Below the pieces are notes generated by a model. It was not told the DNA's origin, did no database searches, and was given only the letters and a program-made list of their open reading frames with translations. The position numbers and the translations under genes are program-made. From NCBI RefSeq assembly GCF_017901175.1, contig NZ_CP072793.1:1860001-1924000 (forward strand): a stretch of 64,000 nucleotides of DNA, read 5' to 3'. Origin of the DNA: Thiothrix unzii (lineage in GTDB: Bacteria; Pseudomonadota; Gammaproteobacteria; Thiotrichales; Thiotrichaceae). The stretch's first letter is position 1, and each line of letters begins with the position of its first letter. This document shows, in pieces, positions 27,352 to 36,730 of the stretch.

Positions 27352-27684
27352 ATGAAAGCTGTCTTCGTCGAGTCAACTATTTTTGAAAAGCATCGCTCGG
27401 CATACCTGCCAGACGATGAGTTTCAGCAGTTCCAGAGCGATTTGCTGGAAAATCCGCTGGTGGGTGACGTTATTCAAGGCACTGGAGGTTTGAGGAAGGT
27501 ACGTGTTGGCATCCAAGGTCGGGGAAAACGCGGCGGGGCGCGAGTCATTTATTACTACTACGACAGTTTCCAGCGTTTTTATCTGCTGACCATCTATGCC
27601 AAAAATGAGATGTCTGACCTGACGGCTGACCAGAAACATCAACTCAAAACATTCATGGAGGTATGGCGTAATGAGCAAGCGTAA
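27352..27684 (+). CDS. RelE/HigB-type toxin
   Basis: The protein has 110 residues with the compact RelE/HigB mRNA-interferase pattern: LPDDEFQQFQSDLLENP, then GGLRKVRVGIQGRGKRGGAR and VIYYYYDSFQRFYLLTIYAK. Toxin-first order with an antitoxin overlapping its 3' end by 14 bp matches the HigBA layout. It probably cleaves ribosome-bound mRNA. Confidence 0.9.
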   Translation: MKAVFVESTIFEKHRSAYLPDDEFQQFQSDLLENPLVGDVIQGTGGLRKVRVGIQGRGKRGGARVIYYYYDSFQRFYLLTIYAKNEMSDLTADQKHQLKTFMEVWRNEQA

Positions 27685-27985
27685 CTTGTTTGAAGAATTA
27701 AGCACAGCCTTGGTGGAAGCTAAGCAACATTCAGAAGGTAAACTCACCTTGCGCACCCATGTTGTGCAACGCGCAGGTGTGCCTGAAATTAAACCACAGG
27801 AAATTTTGACGATTCGGGAAATGTTCAATATGTCGCGTGGTGTGTTTGCCCGTCACCTGCATACCTCTGCCCGAACGCTTGAAAGCTGGGAACAAGGACG
27901 CACTGCCCCGAATGGTCAGGCGGTAACGCTATTACGTTTAGTGCAACGGCATCCTGAAACCCTGTCCTACATTGCCGAGCTTTGA
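27671..27985 (+). CDS. HigA-type helix-turn-helix antitoxin
   Basis: The protein has 104 residues with a C-terminal XRE-like helix-turn-helix (LTIREMFNMSRGVFARHLHT, then SARTLESWEQGR). It overlaps the toxin gene and would neutralise the toxin and autorepress the pair. The next 113 bp to the convergent carbonic anhydrase-like gene hold nothing recognisable. Confidence 0.9.
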   Translation: MSKRNLFEELSTALVEAKQHSEGKLTLRTHVVQRAGVPEIKPQEILTIREMFNMSRGVFARHLHTSARTLESWEQGRTAPNGQAVTLLRLVQRHPETLSYIAEL

Positions 27986-28098
27986 GCCTACCCGACCACA
28001 CTCAAGTAAGGCGGCTTGAAACCCGTTGACCCAACCAGCCTGCTGAAGAGTCGTTGTGCCAAAGTAATAACGTTACCCCTCAAACACACACCAGCAAA

Positions 28099-28644
28099 TC
28101 AATCCCCTACTGCACTAGCCCGCGTGCGTTCCGCTAATTTCCGATAATATTCCGCCGAATAACGCAGATAGGCTTTTTCTTTAGAGGTAAGTTCCCGTGC
28201 TTGTTTGACCGGGCTGCCGACGTATAAATACCCTCTGTGCAGCACTTTTCCGGGGGGAACCAGACTGCCCGCGCCAATCATCACTTCGTCTTCCACCACT
28301 GCCGCGTCCAGCACAATCGCGCCCATCCCGACCAAACAGCGATTGCCAATGGTGCAGGCGTGTAACACCGCGCGGTGTCCGATGGTAACTTCTTCGCCAA
28401 TGATCAGCGGTAAACCGTCAGGGCGGGTATATTCGCCGCCGTGGGTAACATGCAGCACCGCGCCGTCTTGCACATTGGTTAAACGCCCAATCTGAATGCG
28501 ATTAATATCCCCACGCACTACTGCGGTCGGCCAGATTGACACGCCTTCCGCCAACGTGGTTTGCCCGCTAACATACGCCATCGCGTCGACGTAAGCGGTG
28601 GGATGAATTGCCGGAACATGGTCTTCAAAGCGTGTCACTGTCAT
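28099..28644 (-). CDS. Gamma-carbonic anhydrase family hexapeptide-repeat protein
   Basis: The protein has 181 residues and forms a left-handed beta helix from repeated hexapeptides (VSIWPTAVVRGDINRIQIG, then NVQDGAVLHVTHGGEY and IGHRAVLHACTIGNRCLVGM). The three His that bind metal in the gamma-CA/YrdA group are in place. YrdA-like proteins bind Zn but CO2 hydration is often unproven. It is 1 bp from rnhB in the same direction, so it is probably the last gene of the lpx-rnhB transcript. Confidence 0.9.
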   Translation of the reverse strand: MTVTRFEDHVPAIHPTAYVDAMAYVSGQTTLAEGVSIWPTAVVRGDINRIQIGRLTNVQDGAVLHVTHGGEYTRPDGLPLIIGEEVTIGHRAVLHACTIGNRCLVGMGAIVLDAAVVEDEVMIGAGSLVPPGKVLHRGYLYVGSPVKQARELTSKEKAYLRYSAEYYRKLAERTRASAVGD

Positions 28645-28645
28645 G

Positions 28646-29218
28646 TCATTCCCCTGCTTCTAACACTTTGCGCACGGGTGCAAAGCTGGTGCGATGGTGT
28701 GGCGTTGCGCCAAATTCCTGTAAAGCGGCTAAATGTTGTGCGGTTCCGTAGCCTTTGTGTTTCGCAAAACCGTATTGTGGATACGTTTTATCCAGCTCCA
28801 CCAATTCAGCATCGCGCACTACTTTCGCTAAAATCGAAGCCGCGCTAATTTCGGCGACAGTCGCATCGCCCCCGACAATCGCCTGCATGGTGTAAGCAGG
28901 CAATTCCGGGCAACGATTGCCGTCAATTTTCACTAAATCCGGCTGAATCGACAGCCCTTGCAAGGCACGCTGCATTGCTAAAAAGGTGGCTTGCAAAATA
29001 TTGATTTCGTCAATTTCGGCGACTTCCGCACGCCCTAAACTCCACGCCAAAGCTTTGGCACGAATTTCTAACGCGAGTTGTTCGCGACGTTTAGCCGTGA
29101 GTTTTTTCGAGTCATTCAACCCGACAATCGGTTGATTCGGATCAAGAATGACTGCGGCTGCGACCACGGCTCCAGCGAGTGGCCCGCGCCCGACTTCATC
29201 AACACCTGCAATTAACAT
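28646..29218 (-). CDS. rnhB: Ribonuclease HII
   Basis: The protein has 190 residues. The RNase HII signature [19 protein letters not shown] (catalytic Asp6 and Glu7) and the later acidic position in [11 protein letters not shown] are present. It cleaves RNA-DNA hybrids and single ribonucleotides in DNA. As in many gammaproteobacteria it lies downstream of lpxB, here separated by two other genes. Confidence 0.96.
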   Translation of the reverse strand: MLIAGVDEVGRGPLAGAVVAAAVILDPNQPIVGLNDSKKLTAKRREQLALEIRAKALAWSLGRAEVAEIDEINILQATFLAMQRALQGLSIQPDLVKIDGNRCPELPAYTMQAIVGGDATVAEISAASILAKVVRDAELVELDKTYPQYGFAKHKGYGTAQHLAALQEFGATPHHRTSFAPVRKVLEAGE

Positions 29219-29757
29219 TAGACTTTCCGTAACACAAAAACAGAGGCAGGCGGAATATTGAAAAACACCGTACTTACCCGCTGCACGCTGAAACCTTCAC
29301 GCTGCAAACCGTCAAATAAGCGAATTTGTTTAATAAAGGGGGTGTAGCTCATTTGCACAATGGTTGAGCCGCTGTTAAGCGCGTCACGAAATTGCTCCAC
29401 CAGTTTTTCGGAATAAAACGGCCCGGTCACTGGCATACACGATACGATCAAGCATTGCCCTAAACCTTCCTCGCTGTTATCCACTGGCAGGGTAAAGAAA
29501 TCTTTTGCTAACAGAGGCTTATCATCACCAAAACGGGTATGGAATTGCTGCACAAAAGCCGGGTGCTTTTCCACAAAGCTAAACGGGATCGGCGTATCCA
29601 TAAAGTATTGCGCCACTACACCGCTGCCCGTGCCAATAAAAATGCCGCGTGCATACTGGGAAAAATAACGTTGGGAAACCTCGAACATCTTCGCGCCAAA
29701 CTTATCGCTGGAACTGATGACGGAGCCTGTGTGCTTGAGTTTGGTCAGGTAAACCAT
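29218..29757 (-). CDS. SAM-dependent methyltransferase, phospholipid N-methyltransferase-like
   Basis: I start it at ATG 29757 ([18 protein letters not shown]), since upstream in-frame codons fall inside the preceding aldolase frame. The product has 179 residues with a Rossmann-type SAM site ([13 protein letters not shown]), an acidic VEKHPAF strand end and a [11 protein letters not shown] motif-IV-like segment. The size and the opening resemble PmtA-type phospholipid methyltransferases and rRNA adenine dimethylase relatives. The substrate is not certain. Its 3' end shares a base with rnhB. Confidence 0.65.
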   Translation of the reverse strand: MVYLTKLKHTGSVISSSDKFGAKMFEVSQRYFSQYARGIFIGTGSGVVAQYFMDTPIPFSFVEKHPAFVQQFHTRFGDDKPLLAKDFFTLPVDNSEEGLGQCLIVSCMPVTGPFYSEKLVEQFRDALNSGSTIVQMSYTPFIKQIRLFDGLQREGFSVQRVSTVFFNIPPASVFVLRKV

Positions 29758-29768
29758 GACACGTCCTA

Positions 29769-30385
29769 TTAGAATATGAATGATTGCATGAGTTGCTGCT
29801 CTGCTTCGGCGAGCGTTTGCCCCCACGTTACAATGCCATCGGTGTGCCCTAGCATCGCTAAAATACCGTGCGGTGCGCCTTGTGTTAACACAATATTTGC
29901 ACCGCAGCCGCCATTTGCGGCGTACCGTAGGGAATATCAGCCGCCGTACACGGGAGCTTTAACCGCTGCGCATTCTGCCATAAATCCGCTGAATGCACAT
30001 GGATAATAGCCTGAATTTGCGGTGATATTGGGTAAATAACCGCGTGTGTCATGGCTTCTGATGACGGCGAAATTTCGCCCAAAGCGTGTAATTCATTAGC
30101 CTGCGGGTCACATGCCGTCACCAGCGCGTAATGCTGGCGTTGCAAGCGCGGCAAGTGCCCTGTTTGCGAACCGGTAATCAAAAACGCATTCGGATTATCC
30201 GCCAACGCTGCCCGCACGCTAACATTACCGTAACCCAAACCTTCGTAACGCGCCGGATCTTGCCCAATCAAGTGTTGCGCAAACAAACGCGCACGACATG
30301 CCTCCAACGCATCAACCGCCAATGTCGCTGGCAACACTTGCGTAACCTGCTGTAAACGGTACTGAATAACGCCTTCGTTTAACAC
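29769..30385 (-). pseudogene. Class II aldolase/adducin family gene with a frameshift near 29897
   Basis: From GTG 30385 the frame encodes the class II aldolase fold (GYGNVSVRA, FLITGSQTG, HVHS metal site, PYGTPQMAAAV) but stops at 29885. In the -1 frame the sequence goes on smoothly from about 29897 (ANIVLTQGAPHGILAMLGHT, then DGIVTWGQTLAEAEQQLMQ) to a stop at 29769, which is the expected C-terminus of the family. Joined, it is about 205 residues. No slippery heptamer is visible, so mutation or a sequence error is more likely than programmed shifting. It sits between lpxB (7-bp overlap) and the methyltransferase. Confidence 0.8.
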
Positions 30386-31527
30386 TTCAACACCTTCCCC
30401 ATAATGGCACGGGCAGCACTCCTGCTGGCATCGCGGCGCAACTCACCATGCAACCGTTGAAAGCACTGCAATACATAATCGCGCCGTTGTGTGGGTAACT
30501 GCATCATTTGTGCCACTGCCTGCGCCACCGCATCGGGTGTTACTGCTTCTTGCAGCAATTCCGGCACTAAGGCTTCATTGGCTAAATTATTCGGCAAGGT
30601 CACAAACTGGGTTTTCAACAGTTTAAAGGTGCGCAACAACCACGCAGTTAACGGATGCACCCGATACGCCGCCACCATTAAACGCCCAGCCAACATACCT
30701 TCCAACACCGCCGTACCGGAGGCTAACAGGATGTAATCCGCTGCCTGCATCAAAGTACGCGATTGCCCATCAAGTAAAATAAGCGGTAAATCAGGGGCAT
30801 AGCGTTGCTGGAGCGTCACTAATTCCTCGCGCAAACGGGCGTTAACCACCGGCGTAACACACACTAAATTCGGGTTTTGCTGGCACAATTGTTGCGCAGC
30901 TTGCAAAAAATCGGGGGCAAGGTAACGCACTTCACTGCGGCGACTACCGGGTAAAATCGCTAAAATCGGTGCATCTAACGGCAAACCCAATTGTTGCCGT
31001 GCACTGTCACGACTTGCATCAAAGCTGACTTCATCTGCGAGTGGATGCCCGACAAATTCCGCTGCAATGCCGTGTTCGTGATAAAAACGCGCCTCAAACG
31101 GGAATAAGGTCAGCATTAAATCAATATTACCCTGCATTTTACGCACGCGCTTTTGCCGCCAAGCCCACACCGACGGGCTAACGTAATGCACCGTAGGAAT
31201 GCCGCAAGCATGTAATTTCGCTGCTAAGGGTAAGTTGAAATCGGGTGCATCCACCCCGATAAACACATCGGGCGGATCATTTTGCCAGCGTTGCAATAAC
31301 TGTTTACGGATACTGAGCAGTTCAGGCAGGTGTTTGAGGACTTCAATCAAGCCCATTACGGAAAGCTTTTCAAGGGGAAACAGCGTGTGGCAGCCCGCCG
31401 CTTGCATTTCTGCTCCGGCAATACCTTCAAACTGACAATCGGGACAAGATTCACGCAACGCACGGATTAAACGCGCTGCCAACAAATCCCCCGATGCTTC
31501 ACCGGCGACAATAGCAATACGCTTCAT
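30379..31527 (-). CDS. lpxB: Lipid-A-disaccharide synthase LpxB
   Basis: The protein has 382 residues of the GT19 type. It starts MKRIAIVAGEASGDLLAARL, and GIDAPDFNLPLA-like and YVSPSVWAWRQKR segments are intact. It joins UDP-diacylglucosamine to lipid X to make the lipid A disaccharide at the inner face of the membrane. It is 4 bp behind lpxA in the envelope operon. Confidence 0.97.
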   Translation of the reverse strand: MKRIAIVAGEASGDLLAARLIRALRESCPDCQFEGIAGAEMQAAGCHTLFPLEKLSVMGLIEVLKHLPELLSIRKQLLQRWQNDPPDVFIGVDAPDFNLPLAAKLHACGIPTVHYVSPSVWAWRQKRVRKMQGNIDLMLTLFPFEARFYHEHGIAAEFVGHPLADEVSFDASRDSARQQLGLPLDAPILAILPGSRRSEVRYLAPDFLQAAQQLCQQNPNLVCVTPVVNARLREELVTLQQRYAPDLPLILLDGQSRTLMQAADYILLASGTAVLEGMLAGRLMVAAYRVHPLTAWLLRTFKLLKTQFVTLPNNLANEALVPELLQEAVTPDAVAQAVAQMMQLPTQRRDYVLQCFQRLHGELRRDASRSAARAIMGKVLKC

Positions 31528-31531
31528 GCGC

Positions 31532-32314
31532 TTAACGGATCAATCCCCGTTGGCTGTGGCGGCAAAAGGCCAGTAACAGCGCAATCTCTTCATGTTCACC
31601 GTAAGCCGCTTCGATCTTGGCGAGCGCGTCCTGCACGGGGAGTTGTTGACGATAAAGGATACGGTGGGCTTCTTTGATACGCTGGATGGCTTCCTTACTA
31701 AAACCACGGCGTTTCAGCCCTTCCAAATTGATGCTGTGCGGTTCAGCCGGTGCGCCAGACACCATTGCAAACGGTGGTACATCTTTACTCACCGACGAAC
31801 CCATGCCAGTGAAAGCATGTTCGCCAATTACGCAAAACTGATGCACCAAGGTAAAACCACCCAAAATTACCCAATCACGAATCTCTACATGACCCGCCAA
31901 AGTCGCGTTATTGGCAAAAATCGTGTGATTACCGATGATGCAATCGTGCGCAATATGCACGTAAGCCATGATCCAGTTATCATCGCCGACCACCGTTTTA
32001 CCCTTGTCCTGCACTGTGCCACGGTTAAAGGTGCAGCATTCGCGAATCACATTGCGATCACCAATCAACAATTCGGTGGGTTCACCGCGAAACTTCTTGT
32101 CCTGCGGAGCCGCACCCAATGAGGCAAATGGATAAACCTGATTATCCTCACCTAGTTGCGTCGGCCCTTCAATCACTACATGAGAAGCGATTTTCGAGCC
32201 GCGCCCAATGCGTACATTATCGCCAATGACGCTGTACGCACCGACCTCCACCCCATCATCCAAGTATGCACCGGGGTGGATAATCGCGGTGGGATGGATT
32301 AACCCGTTACTCAA
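31532..32314 (-). CDS. lpxA: UDP-N-acetylglucosamine acyltransferase LpxA
   Basis: I prefer the TTG at 32312-32314 (product MSNGLIHPTAIIHPGAYLDD), whose last bases overlap the fabZ stop (TTGA). An ATG at 32341 would add nine unusual residues (CCEKRESRL) inside fabZ. About 260 residues form a hexapeptide-repeat beta helix with the catalytic His in the MAYVHIAHDCIIGNH region and a C-terminal helical domain. It transfers the first acyl chain in lipid A synthesis. Confidence 0.95.
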   Translation of the reverse strand: MSNGLIHPTAIIHPGAYLDDGVEVGAYSVIGDNVRIGRGSKIASHVVIEGPTQLGEDNQVYPFASLGAAPQDKKFRGEPTELLIGDRNVIRECCTFNRGTVQDKGKTVVGDDNWIMAYVHIAHDCIIGNHTIFANNATLAGHVEIRDWVILGGFTLVHQFCVIGEHAFTGMGSSVSKDVPPFAMVSGAPAEPHSINLEGLKRRGFSKEAIQRIKEAHRILYRQQLPVQDALAKIEAAYGEHEEIALLLAFCRHSQRGLIR

Positions 32315-32763
32315 GCGACTTTCTCTTTTTTCGCAGCACACATCAGTTCGGCAGATACCGCCAACTTACCATCCACCCGTGCTTCGGCTTTGAACACCCA
32401 CATAATGCCTTTGCGCTTTACCAGCTCCACCTGCATTACTAACTGATCACCTGGCACAACGGCCTGCTTGAAACGCGCGTTATCCACCGCCACCAGTAAA
32501 TACAGCGTATCCGTTTGTGGTTCTTCACCCATCGTGCGAAAACCCAGCAAACCCGTAGCTTGCGCCAAGGCTTCAATAATCAGCACACCCGGCATAATGG
32601 GTTGATGCGGGAAATGCCCGTTGACCCACGGCTCATTAACCGTGACATTTTTAATAGCAGTAAGCGATTTACCCACTTCGTATTCGACAACACGGTCTAC
32701 CAGCAAAAACGGATAGCGGTGCGGAAGGTAATTTCTAATCTGCTCAACATTCATCGTGCCCAT
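32311..32763 (-). CDS. fabZ: (3R)-hydroxyacyl-ACP dehydratase FabZ
   Basis: The protein has 150 residues with a hot-dog fold. The catalytic loop NGHFPHQPIMPGV supplies the His, and IIEALAQATG the Glu on the central helix. It dehydrates 3-hydroxyacyl-ACP in fatty acid elongation and competes with LpxA for the same substrate, which explains its place in the lpx operon. MNVEQIRNYLPHRYPFLL at the third codon is an alternative start. Confidence 0.97.
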   Translation of the reverse strand: MGTMNVEQIRNYLPHRYPFLLVDRVVEYEVGKSLTAIKNVTVNEPWVNGHFPHQPIMPGVLIIEALAQATGLLGFRTMGEEPQTDTLYLLVAVDNARFKQAVVPGDQLVMQVELVKRKGIMWVFKAEARVDGKLAVSAELMCAAKKEKVA

Positions 32764-32770
32764 AGTGCCC

Positions 32771-33811
32771 TCAATCTAAATCCTTGTTATGTAAATCTGC
32801 CAATTGCTTTTCCAACGCCACCACACGGCGGGCGAGTTTATCCAATTGATTAAAGCGGGCAGCATTTTTACGCCAAACCGCATTTTCCGTTACCGATGTC
32901 CCGGATGAATACACACCCGCTTCGGTAATGGAATGCGACACCATGCTAGTGCCAGTCACGATTACACGGTCGGCAATACTTAAATGCCCTGCAATCGCAC
33001 ACATGCCTGCGATTTGGCAATGTTTACCGATTTGCACACTGCCAGCAACGGCGGTGCAAGCGGCAATCGCGGTGTAATCACCAATCTGAGTGTTGTGTCC
33101 AATCTGGATTAAATTATCCAATTTAACCCCATTACCAATGCGCGTAGAGCCTAATGCAGCGCGGTCAATGGTGGTATTTGCACCAATTTCCACGTCATCA
33201 CCGACCACGACATTGCCCACTTGAGGAATCTTGTACCACATACCCCGATCAGGCGCAAAGCCAAAGCCATCCGCACCTAACACCGCGCCGGAATGAATAA
33301 TACAACGTTGCCCCACCTGCGTTTGGTACGCCAAGGTCACACGCGGATGAAGTTGGGTTTGCGCACCGACATGGCAATTTTCACCAATCACGCAGCCCGC
33401 ACCGATCATCGCACCCGCATCCAGCACTGCACCGGCTTCAATCACTGCATGAGCACCAACGCTGACACCCTCGCCCAACACTACGTCAGCCGCAATCACC
33501 GCACTGGGGTGAATGCCTGTGGCAGGACGCGGGACGGGGTATAACAATGCCACGATTTTGGCATAGGCGAGGTAAGGATCGGTATTAACCAGACAAGATC
33601 CCGCGTAATTCGTTGCCAGTTCAGGGGGCAAAATCAATGCGCCAGCCGTACTGGTTTCAAGGTAATGACGGTATTTACCGCCGCGCACATAACTTAAATC
33701 ATTAACAGATGCCTGATCAATTGCCGCCACCGACGCAAAACACAAAGCCCCATCCCCTTGCAAAGTGGAGCCGGTATAGTCCGCTAACGCTGCCAGTGAA
33801 TACGTCGCCAT
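32771..33811 (-). CDS. lpxD: UDP-3-O-(3-hydroxyacyl)glucosamine N-acyltransferase LpxD
   Basis: The protein has 346 residues: an N-terminal uridine-binding domain (about 1-100), a long beta helix (GEGVSVGAHAVIEAGAVLDA and many further hexads) with the catalytic His in the LIQIGHNTQIGDYTAIA part, and a C-terminal helix. It adds the second acyl chain to the lipid A precursor. It is 7 bp from fabZ and 5 bp from the skp-like gene. Confidence 0.97.
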   Translation of the reverse strand: MATYSLAALADYTGSTLQGDGALCFASVAAIDQASVNDLSYVRGGKYRHYLETSTAGALILPPELATNYAGSCLVNTDPYLAYAKIVALLYPVPRPATGIHPSAVIAADVVLGEGVSVGAHAVIEAGAVLDAGAMIGAGCVIGENCHVGAQTQLHPRVTLAYQTQVGQRCIIHSGAVLGADGFGFAPDRGMWYKIPQVGNVVVGDDVEIGANTTIDRAALGSTRIGNGVKLDNLIQIGHNTQIGDYTAIAACTAVAGSVQIGKHCQIAGMCAIAGHLSIADRVIVTGTSMVSHSITEAGVYSSGTSVTENAVWRKNAARFNQLDKLARRVVALEKQLADLHNKDLD

Positions 33812-33816
33812 CGGTG

Positions 33817-34422
33817 TTATTCCTTACGGGGCGGTTCTGCGGAAGTCGCTGCGGCTTTATCGGCTTGGAATTTTTGCTCCAAATGCTGCATAACTTTATT
33901 GGTCATATCGACACGGTTGCTGGCAACGATGTAATCACTTTCACGTAATACCACGTCAATCTGCTCACGCTCACGTACTTCGCCAATGGCTAACACGATT
34001 TGGCTTTGCAAATTATCCACGGCAGTGTCGCGGGCAGTCCGCACTTCCTCACGGAAATCTTCTAACGCCCGCACATTTTTACGTTTACGGTCACGTAATT
34101 CACGCTGCTGTTCTAACTTATCAGCCTCGGAAACCGTACCGGCCTCAATACGTACTGCCAGTGCCTCTTCGAGTTGCTGAATCGCTTGCTGCTCTTTATT
34201 TAAGCTTTCTTCGCGCGGCACATAGGCTGATTTGAGTTTTTCATTAGCAGCTTTGGATTGCGGTGAATTTTCCAATAACACCGACACATCCACGATGGCA
34301 ATGCGAAACGGGCTTGTCGACGCATTGTCTTCAGCAATGGCTAAGGCAGGCAACAACAGAGCAGCGAGTAAGCAATGACTCGCTGTCCGTTGAATGAAGG
34401 TGGAGAATCCGTTCAAATGCAT
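33817..34422 (-). CDS. skp: OmpH/Skp-family periplasmic chaperone
   Basis: The protein has 201 residues. A signal peptide ends near ALAIAEDN. The mature part starts with the OmpH strand (FRIAIVDVSVLLENSPQ) and goes into a long coiled coil of charged residues (about 60-160), the tentacles of Skp. It keeps unfolded outer-membrane proteins soluble between Sec and BAM. It sits directly behind bamA. Confidence 0.92.
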   Translation of the reverse strand: MHLNGFSTFIQRTASHCLLAALLLPALAIAEDNASTSPFRIAIVDVSVLLENSPQSKAANEKLKSAYVPREESLNKEQQAIQQLEEALAVRIEAGTVSEADKLEQQRELRDRKRKNVRALEDFREEVRTARDTAVDNLQSQIVLAIGEVREREQIDVVLRESDYIVASNRVDMTNKVMQHLEQKFQADKAAATSAEPPRKE

Positions 34423-34427
34423 AAGAC

Positions 34428-36728
34428 CTAGAAAGAAGCCCCGATGCTAAATTGTACCTTCTGCTCTTCATCACCAGTTTTGGAGTTAATCGGCTTGGCA
34501 TAGCTGATTTCAAACGGCCCAATCGGTGACAACCAAACCGCGCCAATCCCGGCAGAATAACGCATCGCCTTCTCGTCACCGGTACTGGTAGAGCGGTTAT
34601 AGGCATTACCCGCATCCACGAAAGTGCTCATTTTCAAGCCTTTGACATCTTCCGCAAACGGCACAGGGAATTGCAACTCGGCGGTGGCGGAAGCCATTGT
34701 ATCGCCACCTAAAATTTGGTCTCTATGGCTGGCACTACGCGGTGCGAGACTGCTTTGATCATAACCACGCACGGAACCAATACCGCCCGCGTAGTATTTA
34801 TCAAAGAATGGAACTTCGGTAGTTTTACCCGCCGCATTCGATACCCCAACTTTGCCCTTCACTGCAAACGTTACATCATCGGTGACTGGCAGATAAGCCG
34901 CACCTTCGTAACTCAGCTTTTGGTATTCCAAATCGCTGCCCGGTACGTTGGCTTGCAAAGACACGCGATGGCGTTGGCCTTCACTAGGGAAAATGGAACG
35001 GTTACGGGTATCGTGCACGTAACTCACTGTTACCGGCAACTGCGTATATTTACTGCCGTTTTGAGTTACGTAATTTTTGATTTCGTTAGCTGGGTCACTA
35101 CCCAATACAATTTCACGTTGCTCCGCGCCCACGTTGAAACTTACCGAGTCGTGTTCACTCAACGGAATGGCGTAGTTGACGGATGCACCTGTACGGTTAG
35201 ATGCGTAGCTGGAAATATCTTCGGCTGCCGCATCGTATTTATTGTGGAATACGCTAAAGCCACGGCTAATGCCATCCGGGGTGTAATACGGGTTGGTATA
35301 ACTAATGCTGTAATTTTTATTAACCTTGCTGTTATCAACGTTAATATCCATTTGTTTACCCGTACCCATGAAATTTTCTTGGTTCAGGTTAACGTTAAAC
35401 AACACCCCTTGCGATTGTGAATACCCAGCACCCACACGGAATTGGTTGGAAGAACGCTCAGTGACTTTCACAATCAAGTCCACTTGGTCTTCTGTGCCTG
35501 CGACAGGCTCGACTTCAATGCTTGCTTCTTCCACATAAGGCAAACGCTCTAAACGCACTTTAGAACGCTCAATTTGCTCTTTGGAATACTGCGAGCTTTC
35601 TAACTGACGCAATTCACGGCGGAACACTTCATCTTTGGTGCGGTTAGCCCCACGAATGTCGATCCGGCGTACATAAATACGACGACCGGTTTCGACAGCC
35701 AAGGTAATACCAACTTGTTTATTGGCCTGATCGAAATCAGGCACCGCATTGATTTTTGCCGCTGCAAAACCTTGCTCACCCAATTTACCTTCGAGGTTTT
35801 TACGGGTTTCTTCCAACGCTTTTTGGGAAAATACTTGGCCTTGGCGGATTTTAATTAACTCGCCCAACTGCTCTTTTGACAGCCCCAAATCACCAGCTAC
35901 CGTAACATCACGAATGCGGTATTGATCACCTTCTTGTACGCCCACCGTCAGGAAAATATCCTTCTTATCCGGTGACATAGTGACTTCCGTAGAAGTAATT
36001 TCAAAATTCAGATAACCACGGTCACGGTAGAAAGAAGTGAGGTTTTCCAAATCACCAATGAGTTTATCTTTGGAATATTTATCACGGTCACTCAGGAAAG
36101 GAATCGTAAATGCCCCGCGTGGGCCAGATTCCAATTGCTTTAATAAAACCGCTTCAGGGAACGCTTGATTGCCGACGATTTTGACGTTTTTGATGCGGGT
36201 TGTCGCACCTTCCTTCACGTTAATATTGACTGCAACGCGATTACGCAATAACGGTTCAATCGTGGTTTCTACGCTCACCCCGTAGTAACCCATCGCCTTG
36301 TATTGCTCTTCTAATTCTTGTTGGATGCTCAACAACGCAGCTTTATCAAGGGTATCGCCTTTGCCGACATTGCGGGATTTCAGCACTTCCATGAGTTTCG
36401 CGGAAGGAATTTTGCGGTTGCCTTTGAGGTTAATCTCACCGATGGCAGGACGTTCCACCACGTTAACCACTAACACATCGCCACGCCGTCCGACTTTCAC
36501 ATCGTCAAACAAACCTGTGCCAAACAACGCTTTAATGGCATTGCCGGTTTGCTGATCGTCAAAAGCTTGACCAATACGTGCCGGTAAATAGTTGAGCACT
36601 GTACCCGCTGGTACACGCTCCAAACCATTAACCTCAATATCACGCACCACAAAACCGGCTGCCCATGCGGTCTGACTCAAGACCACCAAACAGCTTGCAA
36701 CGGATAAACCAAGTGTCTGTTTTTTCAT
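34428..36728 (-). CDS. bamA: Outer membrane protein assembly factor BamA
   Basis: The protein has 766 residues. A signal peptide (SCLVVLSQTAWAAG) is followed by five POTRA domains (about 23-420) and a 16-strand barrel (about 430-766) ending in the outer-membrane C-terminal Phe (FSIGASF). The barrel loop motif VRGYDQSSL is present. BamA inserts beta-barrel proteins into the outer membrane. It is 2 bp behind rseP. Confidence 0.97.
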   Translation of the reverse strand: MKKQTLGLSVASCLVVLSQTAWAAGFVVRDIEVNGLERVPAGTVLNYLPARIGQAFDDQQTGNAIKALFGTGLFDDVKVGRRGDVLVVNVVERPAIGEINLKGNRKIPSAKLMEVLKSRNVGKGDTLDKAALLSIQQELEEQYKAMGYYGVSVETTIEPLLRNRVAVNINVKEGATTRIKNVKIVGNQAFPEAVLLKQLESGPRGAFTIPFLSDRDKYSKDKLIGDLENLTSFYRDRGYLNFEITSTEVTMSPDKKDIFLTVGVQEGDQYRIRDVTVAGDLGLSKEQLGELIKIRQGQVFSQKALEETRKNLEGKLGEQGFAAAKINAVPDFDQANKQVGITLAVETGRRIYVRRIDIRGANRTKDEVFRRELRQLESSQYSKEQIERSKVRLERLPYVEEASIEVEPVAGTEDQVDLIVKVTERSSNQFRVGAGYSQSQGVLFNVNLNQENFMGTGKQMDINVDNSKVNKNYSISYTNPYYTPDGISRGFSVFHNKYDAAAEDISSYASNRTGASVNYAIPLSEHDSVSFNVGAEQREIVLGSDPANEIKNYVTQNGSKYTQLPVTVSYVHDTRNRSIFPSEGQRHRVSLQANVPGSDLEYQKLSYEGAAYLPVTDDVTFAVKGKVGVSNAAGKTTEVPFFDKYYAGGIGSVRGYDQSSLAPRSASHRDQILGGDTMASATAELQFPVPFAEDVKGLKMSTFVDAGNAYNRSTSTGDEKAMRYSAGIGAVWLSPIGPFEISYAKPINSKTGDEEQKVQFSIGASF

Positions 36729-36730
36729 AA

